Shown here in pieces: positions 10,148 through 21,674 of a DNA stretch of 64,000 nucleotides. This stretch comes from Coleophoma eucalyptorum. Taxonomy: Eukaryota; Ascomycota; Leotiomycetes; Helotiales; Dermateaceae. Each line of letters starts with the position of its first letter. The first letter of the stretch is position 1. The translations under genes and the position numbers were made by a program. The stretch covers positions 656,430 through 720,429 of the forward strand of contig JALRME010000023.1 in NCBI GenBank assembly GCA_026120035.1, given 5' to 3'. Under the pieces are notes generated by a model. The model saw only the letters and a list, made by a program, of their open reading frames with translations, was not told where the DNA came from and searched no databases.

Positions 10148-12575
10148 ATGTCTCTCAATGATTCTAATCCCCAGAGTGCGGCTGCGCCGAACATACCCAA
10201 TGGTAAAGCTGCAGCTGTTGCTCCAAAACTCAGCGATAGCAACCAAGTCGAATTGGAAAGCATACCGACGAACGGGCGACCAGTCAATCCTGATGAAGAC
10301 ATCATGCAATTAGCTCGAATGGGTGACATACAAGCAATCGAATCCCTCTACGATTCTGGCAAGTTTGATGCTTCCTACTGCGATGCCGAGGGTATTACAC
10401 CCCTACACGTCTGTATCTCTCCCTAGCCCATCCATATTTCTTGCTGACTTCTACACTCAGTGGGCTGCCATCAATAATCAATATGCGATGTGTCAATTTC
10501 TTATAAAGGCTGGTGCGGATGTGAATAAGAAGGGTGGAGAGTCAGTCGCAACCCCGGCAATGTGGGCTGCCCAACGATGTCATTATTACACAGTGCACCT
10601 CCTACTAGAACATGGTGCAGATCCTCTGGTAACAGATGTTCAAGGCTACAATATCTTGCATCTCGCAACTTTTGAAGGAAACATTTTCTTACTAGTACTC
10701 TTGCTTCACCAGAGCATACCAGTCGATGTCCCTGATACCCATGGTCATACCTGCCTCATGTGGGCTGCTTACAAAGGCTATCCTGCTTGTGTTGATTTAT
10801 TTTTGAGGTGGGGAGCCGATGTTCATGCCACAGATGAGACCGGGTTCACAGCATTGCACTGGGCGTTGGTAAAAGGTTCTCAGGGTTGTATACAGAAGTT
10901 GGTTGAATATGGGGCGGATCGATTTGCAGAGACTATGACTGGAAAGACGCCTTCCATCACTGCAGAGGAGATGAAGACCTCAAGGATGTGGCATCGTGCT
11001 CTGAAAGAATGTGGATATGATGAGAATGCCATGCCTGTTACCATGAGCTTCCCAATGTCCTCGTGGTTGCTAAAAGACAAACGGTCATTCATGAAGAAGT
11101 TCTTCTTTTTCTGGCCCTTTCTCATTCTTTGGGCGATGATAATGGTCTCGAGTCAAATGGTCGTATTTGCAGGACTCCCCCTAGCACTCTTCATTGGCTA
11201 TGGTCTCCAGTGGGTTGCTCAGCAAGTGATGGAATATGCCCCATCAGACATGAGGCATTTCCATAAGACTGTAAGTTCCGTGCCTTCACTTCGTATTCAA
11301 AGCTAACCAGATGAAGCCATGGCTGGCTGGGATCTTCGCAGCTACTCTCTTCTGGGTAGGTCTCAATTGGCTGACAAAAATCCTCCCTGGTAAGAAGCGT
11401 TGTTCATTGTGTCCTGCTTGAGTACTCATGATATTCACAGTTACATTTGCGGCGAGTCCTTTCACAAACATAGCTTTCGGTACTATGTACTCGCTCTGTG
11501 GATATTTTTACTTCTGTACCATGATTTATGAACCCGGATTTGTCCCTAAACTTGGTGGCCTGACCCAGCAAAAAGCTGTCATTGATGAGCTTCTGAGCAT
11601 TTGGAAATTTGATGAGCAGAATTTCTGCGTACCATGCATGGTCAGAATGCCGTTGCGCAGTAAACATTGCAAAAGATGCAATCGATGTGTTGCTAAACAT
11701 GATCAGTAAGCTGAGTGAGTAGTGTTAGCAACTTCGGACTAATTGGTGTAACAGTCATTGCCCATGGGTGTACAACTGTATCGGTATCAATAATCACCGT
11801 CACTTCTTCCTCTATTTGATCACTTTAGAAGCTGGAATTGCTCTAATCGTCCGGCTAACTATCTCATGTAAGTCTTTCTGTTTGATGCAGAAACATACCG
11901 CTGATTAAAATCCCAGATTACGAAATAATAGCAGACAAGGCTAGTAGTGAATGCAATATACTCGGCCCTGGGTTTTGCAAGATTGTGAATTCTGATTCAT
12001 ATACTCTTGTTGTGTCTATTTGGGCTGCTTTGCAGCTGACGTGGGTTACAATGCTACTTTTTGTCCAGCTTGTGCAAATCTCGAGGGCTGTGACAACATG
12101 GGAAAATATGAAAGGCGCAAATCATGGCCATGGTCATGGAAGCAAGGCTTCTGAAGCAATTACGTCAGCTTTGACCGCAGGGACTACGTCTCTAGCTGGT
12201 GCTCAATTAGGCCACACTGGTTTAGGTCCAGATCCTGCATTGCCGCCGACTCATGCGCCACGCCACCACCATAAGGCAGGTTGCTTTGCACAATGGAAGA
12301 AGCTTCTGGGCGTCGATACCTTTGTGGAGACTGCAATGCATGGTTACGAGGGCAATAGGAATCGGCGGCGAGCAGCCCGTAATCCATTCTCGCGAGGAGC
12401 ATGTAGTAACTGCAAGGACTTCTGGTGCGATCCAGCACCCGTCTTTGGCAAGCGAGAGAATGGGTCAGCTATACTTGGGGGTGAAGTCATAAACTATACG
12501 ATGATGTATGAAGCCCCATCGAGGCAGAGTAGTCGTGGTGGTTACCAAAGTGTTGGAACTGATGATTCCGTGTAA
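10148..12575 (+). CDS. AKR1: AKR1-type ankyrin-repeat DHHC palmitoyltransferase
   Basis: Membrane S-palmitoyltransferase of Golgi/endosomes. Six exons (10148..10408, 10461..11270, 11311..11389, 11441..11705, 11755..11867, 11917..12575) give 728 residues, in frame throughout and close to the family's usual size. Ankyrin repeats span about residues 50-270 ([21 protein letters not shown]). Transmembrane segments follow from about 310. The cysteine-rich catalytic domain at about 440-490 contains [12 protein letters not shown] and [12 protein letters not shown]. The active motif is DHHC, not the DHYC of yeast Akr1. The exon 4/5 intron splits the DHHC motif. The C-terminal cytosolic tail has His-rich (G-H-G-H-G-H-G) and Cys-containing segments. 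Confidence 0.95.
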
Positions 12576-14426
12576 TTAAACGAGAGAGCTATGTATAGGA
12601 TCTCGGGACTTTGCTTATATTATCATCAAAATTATATAATCAATGCATTCAAAGGTAAATGATGATCTGTTTGCCAAAACAGCGTTGAGCTTGCGACACC
12701 ATCCCATCTTATACATTTATGTAAGCAGATTTGAATCAGTTGTAGTAGGAAAGGGGAAACCACATAACATGATATTCAATCTGCAATACGCTGTTTTCCC
12801 TTGCTGTCACAGGAATCTCACTGAAGCAGTGGCAATCCACTGTTTCATGTCAGAGATAGTTCAGGTCTGGGAGTACAAAATACCTACCCCAAAGATATGA
12901 CTGCCTCTACTAATTATACTACCAGCTCAAGACCAACATGACTAGTTCTAATAGTGCGGAGACTATGTGACAACGGGCTAAATAAACACGATACAGTGGT
13001 TTTACGCATCGGTCAGATAGCTCTAAAAGCTAGCTACCTTATTAGACACCTATGAAGGCATCAAAATATTTGAATGCGAACCAGGCAGGTTTTTACGAGT
13101 TTATCTTTGCACCCGTGGCTACTAGATTGCTCTAGCCAAGAATACTTTCACCCTCATGCATATCTATTAGCCTACATTGTTTTTGCTGAAAGAAAGGGGT
13201 CATGTGATCACGCGACAGGCACCTACATGTAAATAGACCTCCAGGCAGTCCTTCACCTTCGTTCTACAATGTCAGTGATACCTTCAATACAATCTCTCTA
13301 TTGACCCAGAATAGTTACTCGCAACAGTTTTAATAGGAGTAAAAAAAATCTTAAAAGAAAAATGGCAAGTGGCTAACAGAACTAGTGTTGATTAGCATCT
13401 TTCCACTCACGGGCCTGAACGCTTACGATTTGCTACATATAAACATGTTCGAAGAACGACTGCGCAGCCCTTGTTCTCAGCCATACCAGAATCACTATTG
13501 GTGAGCAAGAAATAGCCGTGCTCAAGATTCATATAATCTTCCACACAACTGCAATAGAGCTCTCAATCAAGTCGACACCGCCCAGAATTATGTAGATGGT
13601 GTATAGCTCGGTCTAATAGCAGAAACCAGTGGAATGCTATCGGCCAGCGGGCGGTTGTGGCTGACACGCCCGTCTTACAGAAAGTGGACATATTTCTCTA
13701 ATCCTTCTTTCAAGGTTACCTTGTTAGCATGGAGCCGATTTTACTGGAGGATCGATATTTATGGAATAAAGTATCTATCCGAAGTCAAGCATCGCTTAGC
13801 GAGTTGCGTTGGAAGTGTCTTCCACCGAAATGCTATAGCCGATCCATCAATAATGCTGGTATTATTGAGAGGCTTCATACTGCTACTGTGTATGGAAGCA
13901 GATAAAACCAAAACCCAACCATAATACTATGGATTTTGAAGTCTTATTCCTGTGGGCTATGACAAGCATTACTGCAACTCAAGCCCCCTAAAATAACAAA
14001 ATGAGCTTGGTACAAAGAAAGGAGCCAGAAGTTAGATATAAGCTGACGCAGACTTCAACGACCTCAATGAAGTTTGATACACAAAGTAAGACTTTGTGTA
14101 TTTGAGAGGGGAATAAGGAATGGTGGCAACTGAACGAACTAGTGATGAGAAATGAAGTGATGCAGAAGTTGGGCACAGCCGAGCTCCTGAGGAAATATAC
14201 ACGGTGTGTATTGGACGATTGTAATGGTTCTTCACATGGTGCACAAGTATAGGAGAACGCAACTGCGCAACATGGTTGTCACAAATAGAATCAAGCGACA
14301 AGAAACTAGGCGAATGGGTATTATAGAGTGGATGGGTAACTTATGCAAAAACAAATGCCATTATCATATTCAATTACAGCCAATTGAGACTAATTCTCAG
14401 CTATCGATGATTTCTCCTCGAGAATG
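12576..14426. other. 1.85-kb intergenic region
   Basis: No supportable gene. Contains one copy of a diverged dispersed repeat at about 13190-13310 (see the repeat entry) and short open frames without motifs. Confidence 0.5.
13190..13310 (+). repeat. Dispersed repeat, copy A
   Basis: About 100 bp resembling 20163..20275 in the same orientation: both show a CATGTG-T-CACGCG block, then CAGGCA, then CACTTTC/CACCTTC followed by ATTCTACA/GTTCTACA and a GATACC block. Rough identity by eye is around 70%. Not recognised as a named element. Confidence 0.45.
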
Positions 14427-14991
14427 TTAATAAAGCCCCACCAAAATGTCACCTCTGATTCGGGCTGTAAGATGAACTTCAGCTTCAAGATCAAGCTTAA
14501 TTCCGACCATGAGAGCGGCATCCTTCAACTTGCCATTATCGTCAACAGGGCCTTTGAGAAGGTTGCCTAAAAGTCCTAGAATTAGTGTCTTGGAATTGAC
14601 TTTGAGCGGAGGGTAAAAGCTTACCAACGGGCCCATTGGCTGTACCAGACAATCCGGGCATTGGAAGGCTCTTGTTGTAAGCAGGATCTTTAGCTCTAAA
14701 CAGATGGTAAGTAGAGGAGTAGGATTGAAGGGACTGGCTTTTTTCGTTCCACAACATCAAGAGCACTTACGGAGAAGACATCTTGGGAGTATCGGAGAGG
14801 TATTCAGAGGAACTCTTAGGTAATATTTCGGGACTGGATTCAGTAGCGCGACGGGAAGAAGGCTTGTGATTGCTTAAAGTGCTTTTTGAAGAAGAGTGTT
14901 TGCGAGACTTTGTGGAAGTCTTAGAGTGAGAAGAGCTTGTAGGAGACTTTGATCTTTCAACTTTGGTATCGCCGAGGAAGAAATTGCCCAT
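14427..14991 (-). CDS. Small conserved fungal protein, Ser/Lys-rich N-terminus
   Basis: Three exons (14771..14991, 14625..14695, 14427..14566) give 143 residues, all in frame. The N-terminal 70 residues are Ser/Lys/Thr-rich and probably disordered. The C-terminal 60 are ordered-looking, with G-N-L-L-K-G-P-V-D-D-N-G and a repetitive alternating pattern (V-G-I-K-L-D-L-E-A-E-V-H-L) suggesting beta strands. The start M-G-N gives an N-terminal Gly2, so N-myristoylation is possible though the context is not ideal. Function unknown. The exon structure and compositional contrast support a real gene. Confidence 0.75.
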
Positions 14992-15830
14992 TATTTTATG
15001 GGCATTGCACTCGCTTTATGGTTCTCTCCTTTCTGGAGGTTCATATACATTTGCCAGCCATGCATGTTGCCTCTCCGTATCTACTTCACAGTATGTTCCT
15101 TTTTCTGGGCGACACCTGTGCGCAATAACGTCTCCACTTGGAATAGGATGAATGATGAACTGACAACAAAAAGTCGTACGGTTTCGGAGAGGATCGGGGT
15201 TGCGTTGGATTTATGAGTGTAGCCGCGCTTTTCTTCTAGATTGAAGGAGGCTCACGTATACATAGGTGAAGACGATATAGTCACGCGTGGGCATCGGCAA
15301 GTGAGAAAAAAAAGTGGCTGGGTGTCCTGTTCGATGTCAAAGCTGCCGATTCACACAAGGTTAAAGCTTGTTGATTGTCGTCAAGCCAACAATGTCGAGG
15401 AGAATAATCATGCCACGCCAGCTCATATTGCTGTAGAACTCGGCCTGGGATCCCAGACTCAATTACTTCACTTCGTCCGAACCGATGAAACACCGGCCCA
15501 ATTCCAGCTCCGTCGCTATATCCCGAATTCACAATGCCAAGAATGGGGAAAGGATATCGTACCAGCAGTAACATCAGAGCATCGTCGGCTGGGTGCCACA
15601 TAAGAATGCGATGGGGCTGGATTCCACGATACCTTAATTTTCCGACGGCTCCTCCTTCAATGTACAACTCATGACCAAGCTTCTCTCCCGTCCATGGATT
15701 GTGCTTGCTTGGAGGCTTCATCCAAAAAACAAACTTTAAAAATGAAGAAATTATTGAGGCACCCAGAAGATGATTGAATATTAAGTATGCAATAACTTTT
15801 GGCCAACTTCTGGGTAAATTCAGCATCAAT
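14992..15830. other. Divergent intergenic region with an antisense open frame
   Basis: Lies between two outward-facing genes. Its main content is a minus-strand open frame, 15281..15940, of about 219 codons (first ATG near 15866, inside the neighbour's first exon). It includes a hydrophobic stretch followed by a polar region; no family was recognised. A plus-strand open frame, 15241..15603, overlaps it. Confidence 0.35.
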
Positions 15831-16530
15831 ATGGCTCTCTCAGTTATTGTTGGTATTGCCGCCATCTTCGGCACATCGGAAGCAATCAAGGAAACCCGAT
15901 CGAAGGCAAGAAGAGATGAGCATCGCAGTCGGAAATGCAACCTTGCTATTCGGTGCTCAAAATCTTCTCAATACAGTGCTATCCTCGAGGGAAGACAAAT
16001 AGTTCTCTCTGGAGACAAAGTGAGTCATTAACCACGTATCATGGCCAGATGCACATTCTAATTAATATCTCAAGCTTTACGTTGACACTGGTGAAGAGTA
16101 TGATCAGCCATTTGGGCACCCATTCGCCGGATACTTTCTACCATATCCTGATACCAATTACTCTGGTCTCATATCATCTATCACAGATGAGGCCCCGATC
16201 ATGAACTGGATCTATGTCGATCGCGATACCTACGAGGTAAAATTTGGTACCCGTCCATATGCCGAGTATAACCTCAAAGGTCCTTTTGATTGCACGAGAC
16301 AAGATAGGAGATTGACATTCGGAGGTTGGGAGGGATTTGTGGTTGTTCAAGAAGGCAATTTCTGGGCGCTGTACTTTGATCGTGATAACGACAAGTTGAG
16401 GTCGAAGGGCAAAGCAGGAATACCAGTCCTAGAGGTGGAATTATTAAGAAAGGAACTCCGAGGCGAGCCGGCGACGAGGGTTGAGACAGCGGCACAAGAT
16501 GCGCCTAACTCTCAGCCCAGCGGCCCTTGA
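15831..16530 (+). CDS. Conserved fungal protein of unknown function
   Basis: Two exons, 15831..16019 and 16075..16530, give 214 residues. It starts with a hydrophobic segment (A-L-S-V-I-V-G-I-A-A-I-F-G, residues 2-14), then a basic stretch, then conserved-looking blocks: H-P-F-A-G-Y-F-L-P-Y-P-D, D-E-A-P-I-M-N-W-I-Y-V-D, Y-E-V-K-F-G and G-P-F-D-C-T-R-Q-D-R-R-L-T. I recognise this as a family widespread in filamentous ascomycetes but without an assigned function. The ATG chosen gives the family's typical start. The 5' end overlaps an antisense open frame. Confidence 0.85.
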
Positions 16531-18469
16531 ATTGATTGAAGATATTAATAATAAACCAAAAAAAAAATGAAAAACAAATATTCTATAATGAAACATAGAT
16601 GTAAATTAAACTTCGCTCTGTAACGCCCCTGAGGTGATATCATGGTTGTAAACAAGATGCTTCTTTCATTGCTTCAGACTTTTTTTCATGTATCTGCAAC
16701 TATCCGTCTACTGCGAAGGAGCGTCAGATCGGGAATAACGGATGCAAATAATCGAAATTTTTCTCATCCGAGGGACTATCACACGTTGTGTATGATTCAG
16801 CCTTAGCAATTATTCTTGCATTTTTGATGTTCATATGGTCTATACCTTCATTACATGTTCCCCTCGTCGCTTATGATTTTAGCGATCAATTCCATGTCCT
16901 TTACATGTGTGAAGTCAAATTAATGGCAAGGCTTTTTTTTGTTTTTATTTATTATCTATAAAACTGTACTTCAGGTGTAAACTGAATGAATTGAATTCAG
17001 CATGGAAGCTCAATGTGAGATCTCCAAAATATGTACAGTAGGGTTCTGAGCAGTCTGAGCCATTCTGAAAGTCACCATAATAGCAATGCTGTAGAATTGG
17101 CGAACAGAAAGGAGATTGCGCAAACGCACATAAGAACCAATTACTTTTGGAAATTCAACGCGAGCATGACGAGTATGTTGAATATAAAGGTCCAGTATCA
17201 GACAATTATCATCAAGTTGCCATACCAAGGTTTGTTTCGTACGTAGAGTTGAAAACTTAAGCGGTGGTTTTTGAATAGGCTACCTGTAGTTATGACATGG
17301 CGCCAAACTATCACGAGATCAAACTGGCAGAATTGGGCACACTTAACAGTGACGCATCAATCGTTAGGTAGTCTGCCAAGGCTTCGAATTTCTCGCCATC
17401 TCATATGCTGTTACTATTGACCCATAGTCCCTACCAATTACCTTGCTACACGATTCACACTAATTCAGGGCACTGCCGCCACAGTTCGGAATTTCCCAAG
17501 AGAGTCCAGGATCTCTTGCTGCACAAAATCTTCGGCTGCTAACAATGGCTTGACCTAATGCAAGCAAAGCTTCAAGCTCCATCCGTCGCCATAGCGTCCG
17601 TGTTTAGGACTCGATCGTTTCACGATTAGTGGTCAAAAACTGGTCCTGTTGTGCCGACAAATTCATATAGTCATATAATGTCTTGCCTGGAAAATTGACA
17701 GATGGTTAGCAAGTGCTACTGTGGCCATGCCCAGGTGAATCACAGGGTATTAAGGGATGATGATAGCACAATAGAGTTCATACCTGTGACCTCACCATCC
17801 CCGATAAAGCTACTATTATTATCGCTGCAGCTCGGCTATCTACCACCAAAAAGTATCAAACCCATTCACTCTAGACTTTTAGTCTAGGCTGGAGCGTCCT
17901 ATGTACCTAGCGTCAAACTAGATCGCCCCAGATAGGTCGTCCTGCTTTCACCCGATTCAATACAGATCAGCGTTCCGAACTGCACAGGTGGCCAGGCCCA
18001 GACCCAAGAGCTGATATAAGCTTGCATATACCATGGGTATCCATCGGCTAGAACTCAGCTTTCTAAGTCGACATCATTGCTGAAATCAGTCGAAGAGTTT
18101 CCAGCGTGTTGTCGGGGTCAACAGCAAGCAAGGACGGGGCCGTTTCGATCCAGACCTTGGCGAGGGTGACTAGAGAACTTCCGTCACTTACACTTCTGTC
18201 CCGATTTCTGGAAGTCGTCGAATGCATCGGTAGGTTTCCTGCTAGAGTCTACATCATGAAAACGGAAAGTTATGATCTTTAGAGAGGGTAAGACGGTTTT
18301 GGAATGGGAATGCATAAAACCCTGGCGCCCCAGGAGATTTCTCAATATCTTGTGTCATGAGTGCGACTGACAGAAACCCCGAACAAATCACCTGCTTTGC
18401 TCGGGCAGTAGTGAAGGATATGTATGCATCGTTGCTACATTGCTAATTCCTGGAGTAAAGGAACATGAG
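16531..18469. other. 1.9-kb intergenic region
   Basis: No gene, RNA or clear repeat seen; AT-rich near 16540-17000, with poly-A tracts just after the stop codon of the upstream gene. Confidence 0.5.
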
Positions 18470-19763
18470 ATGTCGGATTCTGAACTAACCGCAAAGCTTG
18501 CGGTGGGCGGAGCCGTTGGCCTCATCAGTCTTTGTCTGTGTGTAACTACACTATACTGGTTGCTCCGTACAAAGAGGAATTTCAGACAAACGTTCGCGAT
18601 GCCGCTTCAGTATTTCGAGAGTCCACTGCTGATTCTTTCGATAGTCTACTTCTGATAATGATGATCACCGATGTTGTAAAGTCGATCGCATACATTGCAC
18701 TGCCTATCGCTGTTTGGTCAGGGACCCAAGTCACCAGTAGTAGCAAATACTGCCAGGCCAGCGGCTTTTTGATGGCGTTTACAGTTGAGGCAACCGGTAT
18801 TTGTACCTTTGAATATGGCTTCTCAGCGTAGCTAAAGCAACCACAGATTATATGATGGTTGTGATCGCCTTGCAGGTAGCCCTCCTTGTCTTCCGTCAAT
18901 ATCACGACCCAGGATTCGGAGGCCTTTATAAATATCGCTATATCATCTATTCTCTCTGCTTTCTCCTCCCTGGGCTTATGGCGTCTCTTGCATTCGTAAA
19001 TCCAGAGGATCCTTACATTTTCATTGGGGCTTTCTGCTATTTACCACGACAACCGATATGGTATCGTTTGAGCTTGGCAGTGATTCCCAGGGCTATTGTG
19101 TTTAGTATCATCCTCATTCTACATTCAGCTATCTACTTTTATACGGTTGGTAGTCTGCAAGAATTCAAGAGAGTGGATGCACAATCAGCTCAGAAGTTTC
19201 TTGGGCAACAGAGGGTGAACGGCACACAAGATTCCCATCAAGCTCCGATGGAATTTGTCACCTCGTGTGTCACCGTAAAGTCTGGAGGAGAACCAGCATC
19301 AGCGACGAAGACAGCCGAACATGAATCATATCCACCAACCACAGAGCAATCTGGTTGTAATTTGAATCAGCGAGCATCCTTCGCTCACAACTCCACGACT
19401 TCTACGGCAGTACAGACTTTTGAGAGCGATGCTGTACCTAGCAGTGTATCAAATGTTTCGCAAAAGCGGGTGGAAATTCAGCGCCAAGTACGACTTCTTC
19501 TTATTTACCCTCTTGTCTATGTTGGCTGTTGGACCTTCCCTATGATATGTCAAATTGTTCAATTTTCTAAAGTCAACGAAGCTGGCCTTGTGCCATTTTG
19601 GATGGCACTAGTATGGGGAATGATACTTGCAGCACAACCAGGTATAGAGGCGGTGGTGGTTTCAACAAGAGAGCGTCCGTGGAGGAAGGAGAAGGTACCA
19701 CTTCCCGGATCCCGTCGGGTTTCGGCTTGTTTGAGTGTCATACGGCAAAGATTCGAAACTTAG
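18470..19763 (+). CDS. Git3/cAMP-receptor-like seven-helix GPCR
   Basis: Predicted plasma-membrane G-protein-coupled receptor of the fungal glucose/cAMP-receptor-like group. Three exons (18470..18591, 18645..18796, 18847..19763) give 396 residues. Hydrophobic segments occur at roughly 8-30, 42-62, 75-95, 95-115, 125-145 and 160-180, then a long polar third cytoplasmic loop (about 190-300), then two final helices (L-L-L-I-Y-P-L-V-Y-V-G-C-W and F-W-M-A-L-V-W-G-M). The Y-P-L-x-Y after the long loop is typical of this group. Both introns have weak donors (GTTCGC and GTATTT). The first was inferred because it joins R-N-F-R-Q-T to L-L-L-I-M-M-I-T-D in frame and has a CTGAT branch-like site. The ligand is unknown. 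Confidence 0.8.
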
Positions 19764-20483
19764 GGCAACATGTATGAGTGCGCCGATCGAATACATTGTA
19801 TTATATAGAGCTAAATATCTATATTTCTTGGACATTTATTTGTAGATTTTCTCGAGGATCTTCTTCTACCAACCTAGAAGCACTTGTCTCTCAAGAAAGC
19901 TATATACTCAAGGCACGCAGATTCTAATACTTGCTTCGAATACATCTCGTATATTTTAATTGTCGACCGAGAAAAGGTTAGACAACTTTGGATGCACCAT
20001 CGGTTCGAAGTGGTATAGCATAGTATACAACATGCTAAGACTAGTGTAAAAATACTGTTAAAACCCTACTTCAACCTGTCTTTAGTGAGCTGAGATCAAA
20101 TATCTTTGAAGGTACGAGGGCTAAGGCCCAGGAAAAAAATCGACCTTGCCTTTATATATGTTGTTGAAATTAATGGGCATGTGTTCACGCGGCAGGCAAC
20201 TATGTAACTGGACCTTCTAGGCTGGCTTCACTTTCATTCTACATTGCCGATACCATAGTCAATGACACTGTTAATCTAACCGCTATTGATCCCACATATC
20301 ATTGATTGGAATGACACTTTTGCACATCTATAATAGGAAGTGTCGGGTATATTTTATGAATCACTTAGTCTCATAATCTCTAAGATATATACATGAAGTA
20401 GAATACGCTATGCCTTGGAAGGTAATGCACTCACATAGCTATTCTTTCAAGACTGTTTTCTGGGTGCTATCTTCGCATAACTT
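19764..20483. other. Intergenic with dispersed-repeat copy B
   Basis: Between the convergent receptor and tyrosinase genes. Contains the repeat at about 20163..20275; nothing else recognised. Confidence 0.45.
20163..20275 (+). repeat. Dispersed repeat, copy B
   Basis: Diverged counterpart of the segment at 13190..13310, same orientation, about 7 kb away. The shared blocks are given in the copy A entry. Confidence 0.45.
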
Positions 20484-21674
20484 CTAGATGTACTCGTAGC
20501 ATAACAGAGATCCACCCCGGATGTCCATAACGTCGCCAACGGTGGCGTTTGGAATGACGCCGTTGTAGTCAAGAACGTGATTCAAGCTTGTGACGTTACG
20601 AGGGTTAGTGTCGCCATCGTACATGACCTGAGCAGCAGTGACGTTACGGAGACCGTTGTTGGTGATGAAGGTCAACTTTGGCAGGTTACGTCCACCAATA
20701 TCAAAGGCACGGGAGGAGATATTCACCATCTGCCATTCCCACCAGAGTCGATCGAGATTGGTATGGTGAAGGTAGAAGAGTGGATCTGTGTTAGTTAGTA
20801 TCTCTAGAAATAGCTTGCAGTATTTTGAACCTACCTCCAGGGCTAGCAGCCTGGTCATACATGGTACCATGAACACCAAGGTGAGCAGAAGTATGCGGGT
20901 TCTTCTTCCAGCATTCGAAAGCACTGGTGTAGTTCTCATACGTCATGCAGGCGTCAACATTTGCTTGAGAAATGGTTGCGAAGGAAGTGTCGTTAAAGGC
21001 ACGGGTCAAGCATTGGTCCTGAATCTCATAGACCGGTCCGTAGTGCAAAGTGACATTGGCGAACGGTCCATCAGAAACACAGCTATCGGGTCCAGTCCCG
21101 TTTCCTCCAAACCCGGTAACGGGGTCGAAAACTACCGATGAAGACATATTACCAACATCACGGGTTTCATCCCAATATCTTCGAAAAGTCAGTCAGATGT
21201 AGGTCTTGAAGGCTAGGAAGTCGCGTACGGCTGAGTGCCATTATAGCCACACTCGTTCTGAAGTGCCTGCTCGTGGGCATACATGAACAGTCGGTGCCAT
21301 GGAAGAAATTGTCCCTGTAAGTTGATATTTAGTTCAAGCAAGCCCGTTGCTACTTCTTTCATCACTCACATCGTCGTGGATCACGTTCGTCTGCTCAATG
21401 TGAACCTTTTGCAAATCATCAAATATACTCTGCGAGCCGCTGAAGCCTGCACTCGATGGCAGGTTAAAGAGACATAATTCCGCATCTATATAGGCCTTTT
21501 TCTCGGCACTGGTCAAGTTGTGCCTAAATTTCATTAGCCTTTTATACCTCTACAGGGTTCAATCGATTCTTACCATGCTTTACGCTGGCTCTTTGCCTGG
21601 CAAGTATAATTAGAGGCTGCCGAGACAACCGAAGAGGCTGCCAAGAAGGTAACGAGCACTTTGGAAGAAAACAT
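20484..21674 (-). CDS. Secreted tyrosinase (short type)
   Basis: Copper monophenol/o-diphenol oxidase. Five exons (21574..21674, 21370..21523, 21229..21314, 20835..21178, 20484..20785) give 328 residues, all junctions in frame. A signal peptide covers about residues 1-19. The CuA site includes V-I-H-D-D-G-Q-F-L-P-W-H-R-L-F; the CuB site includes H-L-G-V-H-G-T-M and D-P-L-F-Y-L-H-H-T-N-L-D-R-L-W-W. The protein stops soon after the catalytic core and lacks the C-terminal extension that shields the site in long fungal tyrosinases, so it belongs to the short extracellular class. Several N-x-S/T sites fit secretion. Likely substrates are phenolics; a melanin role is possible but not shown. Confidence 0.93.
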
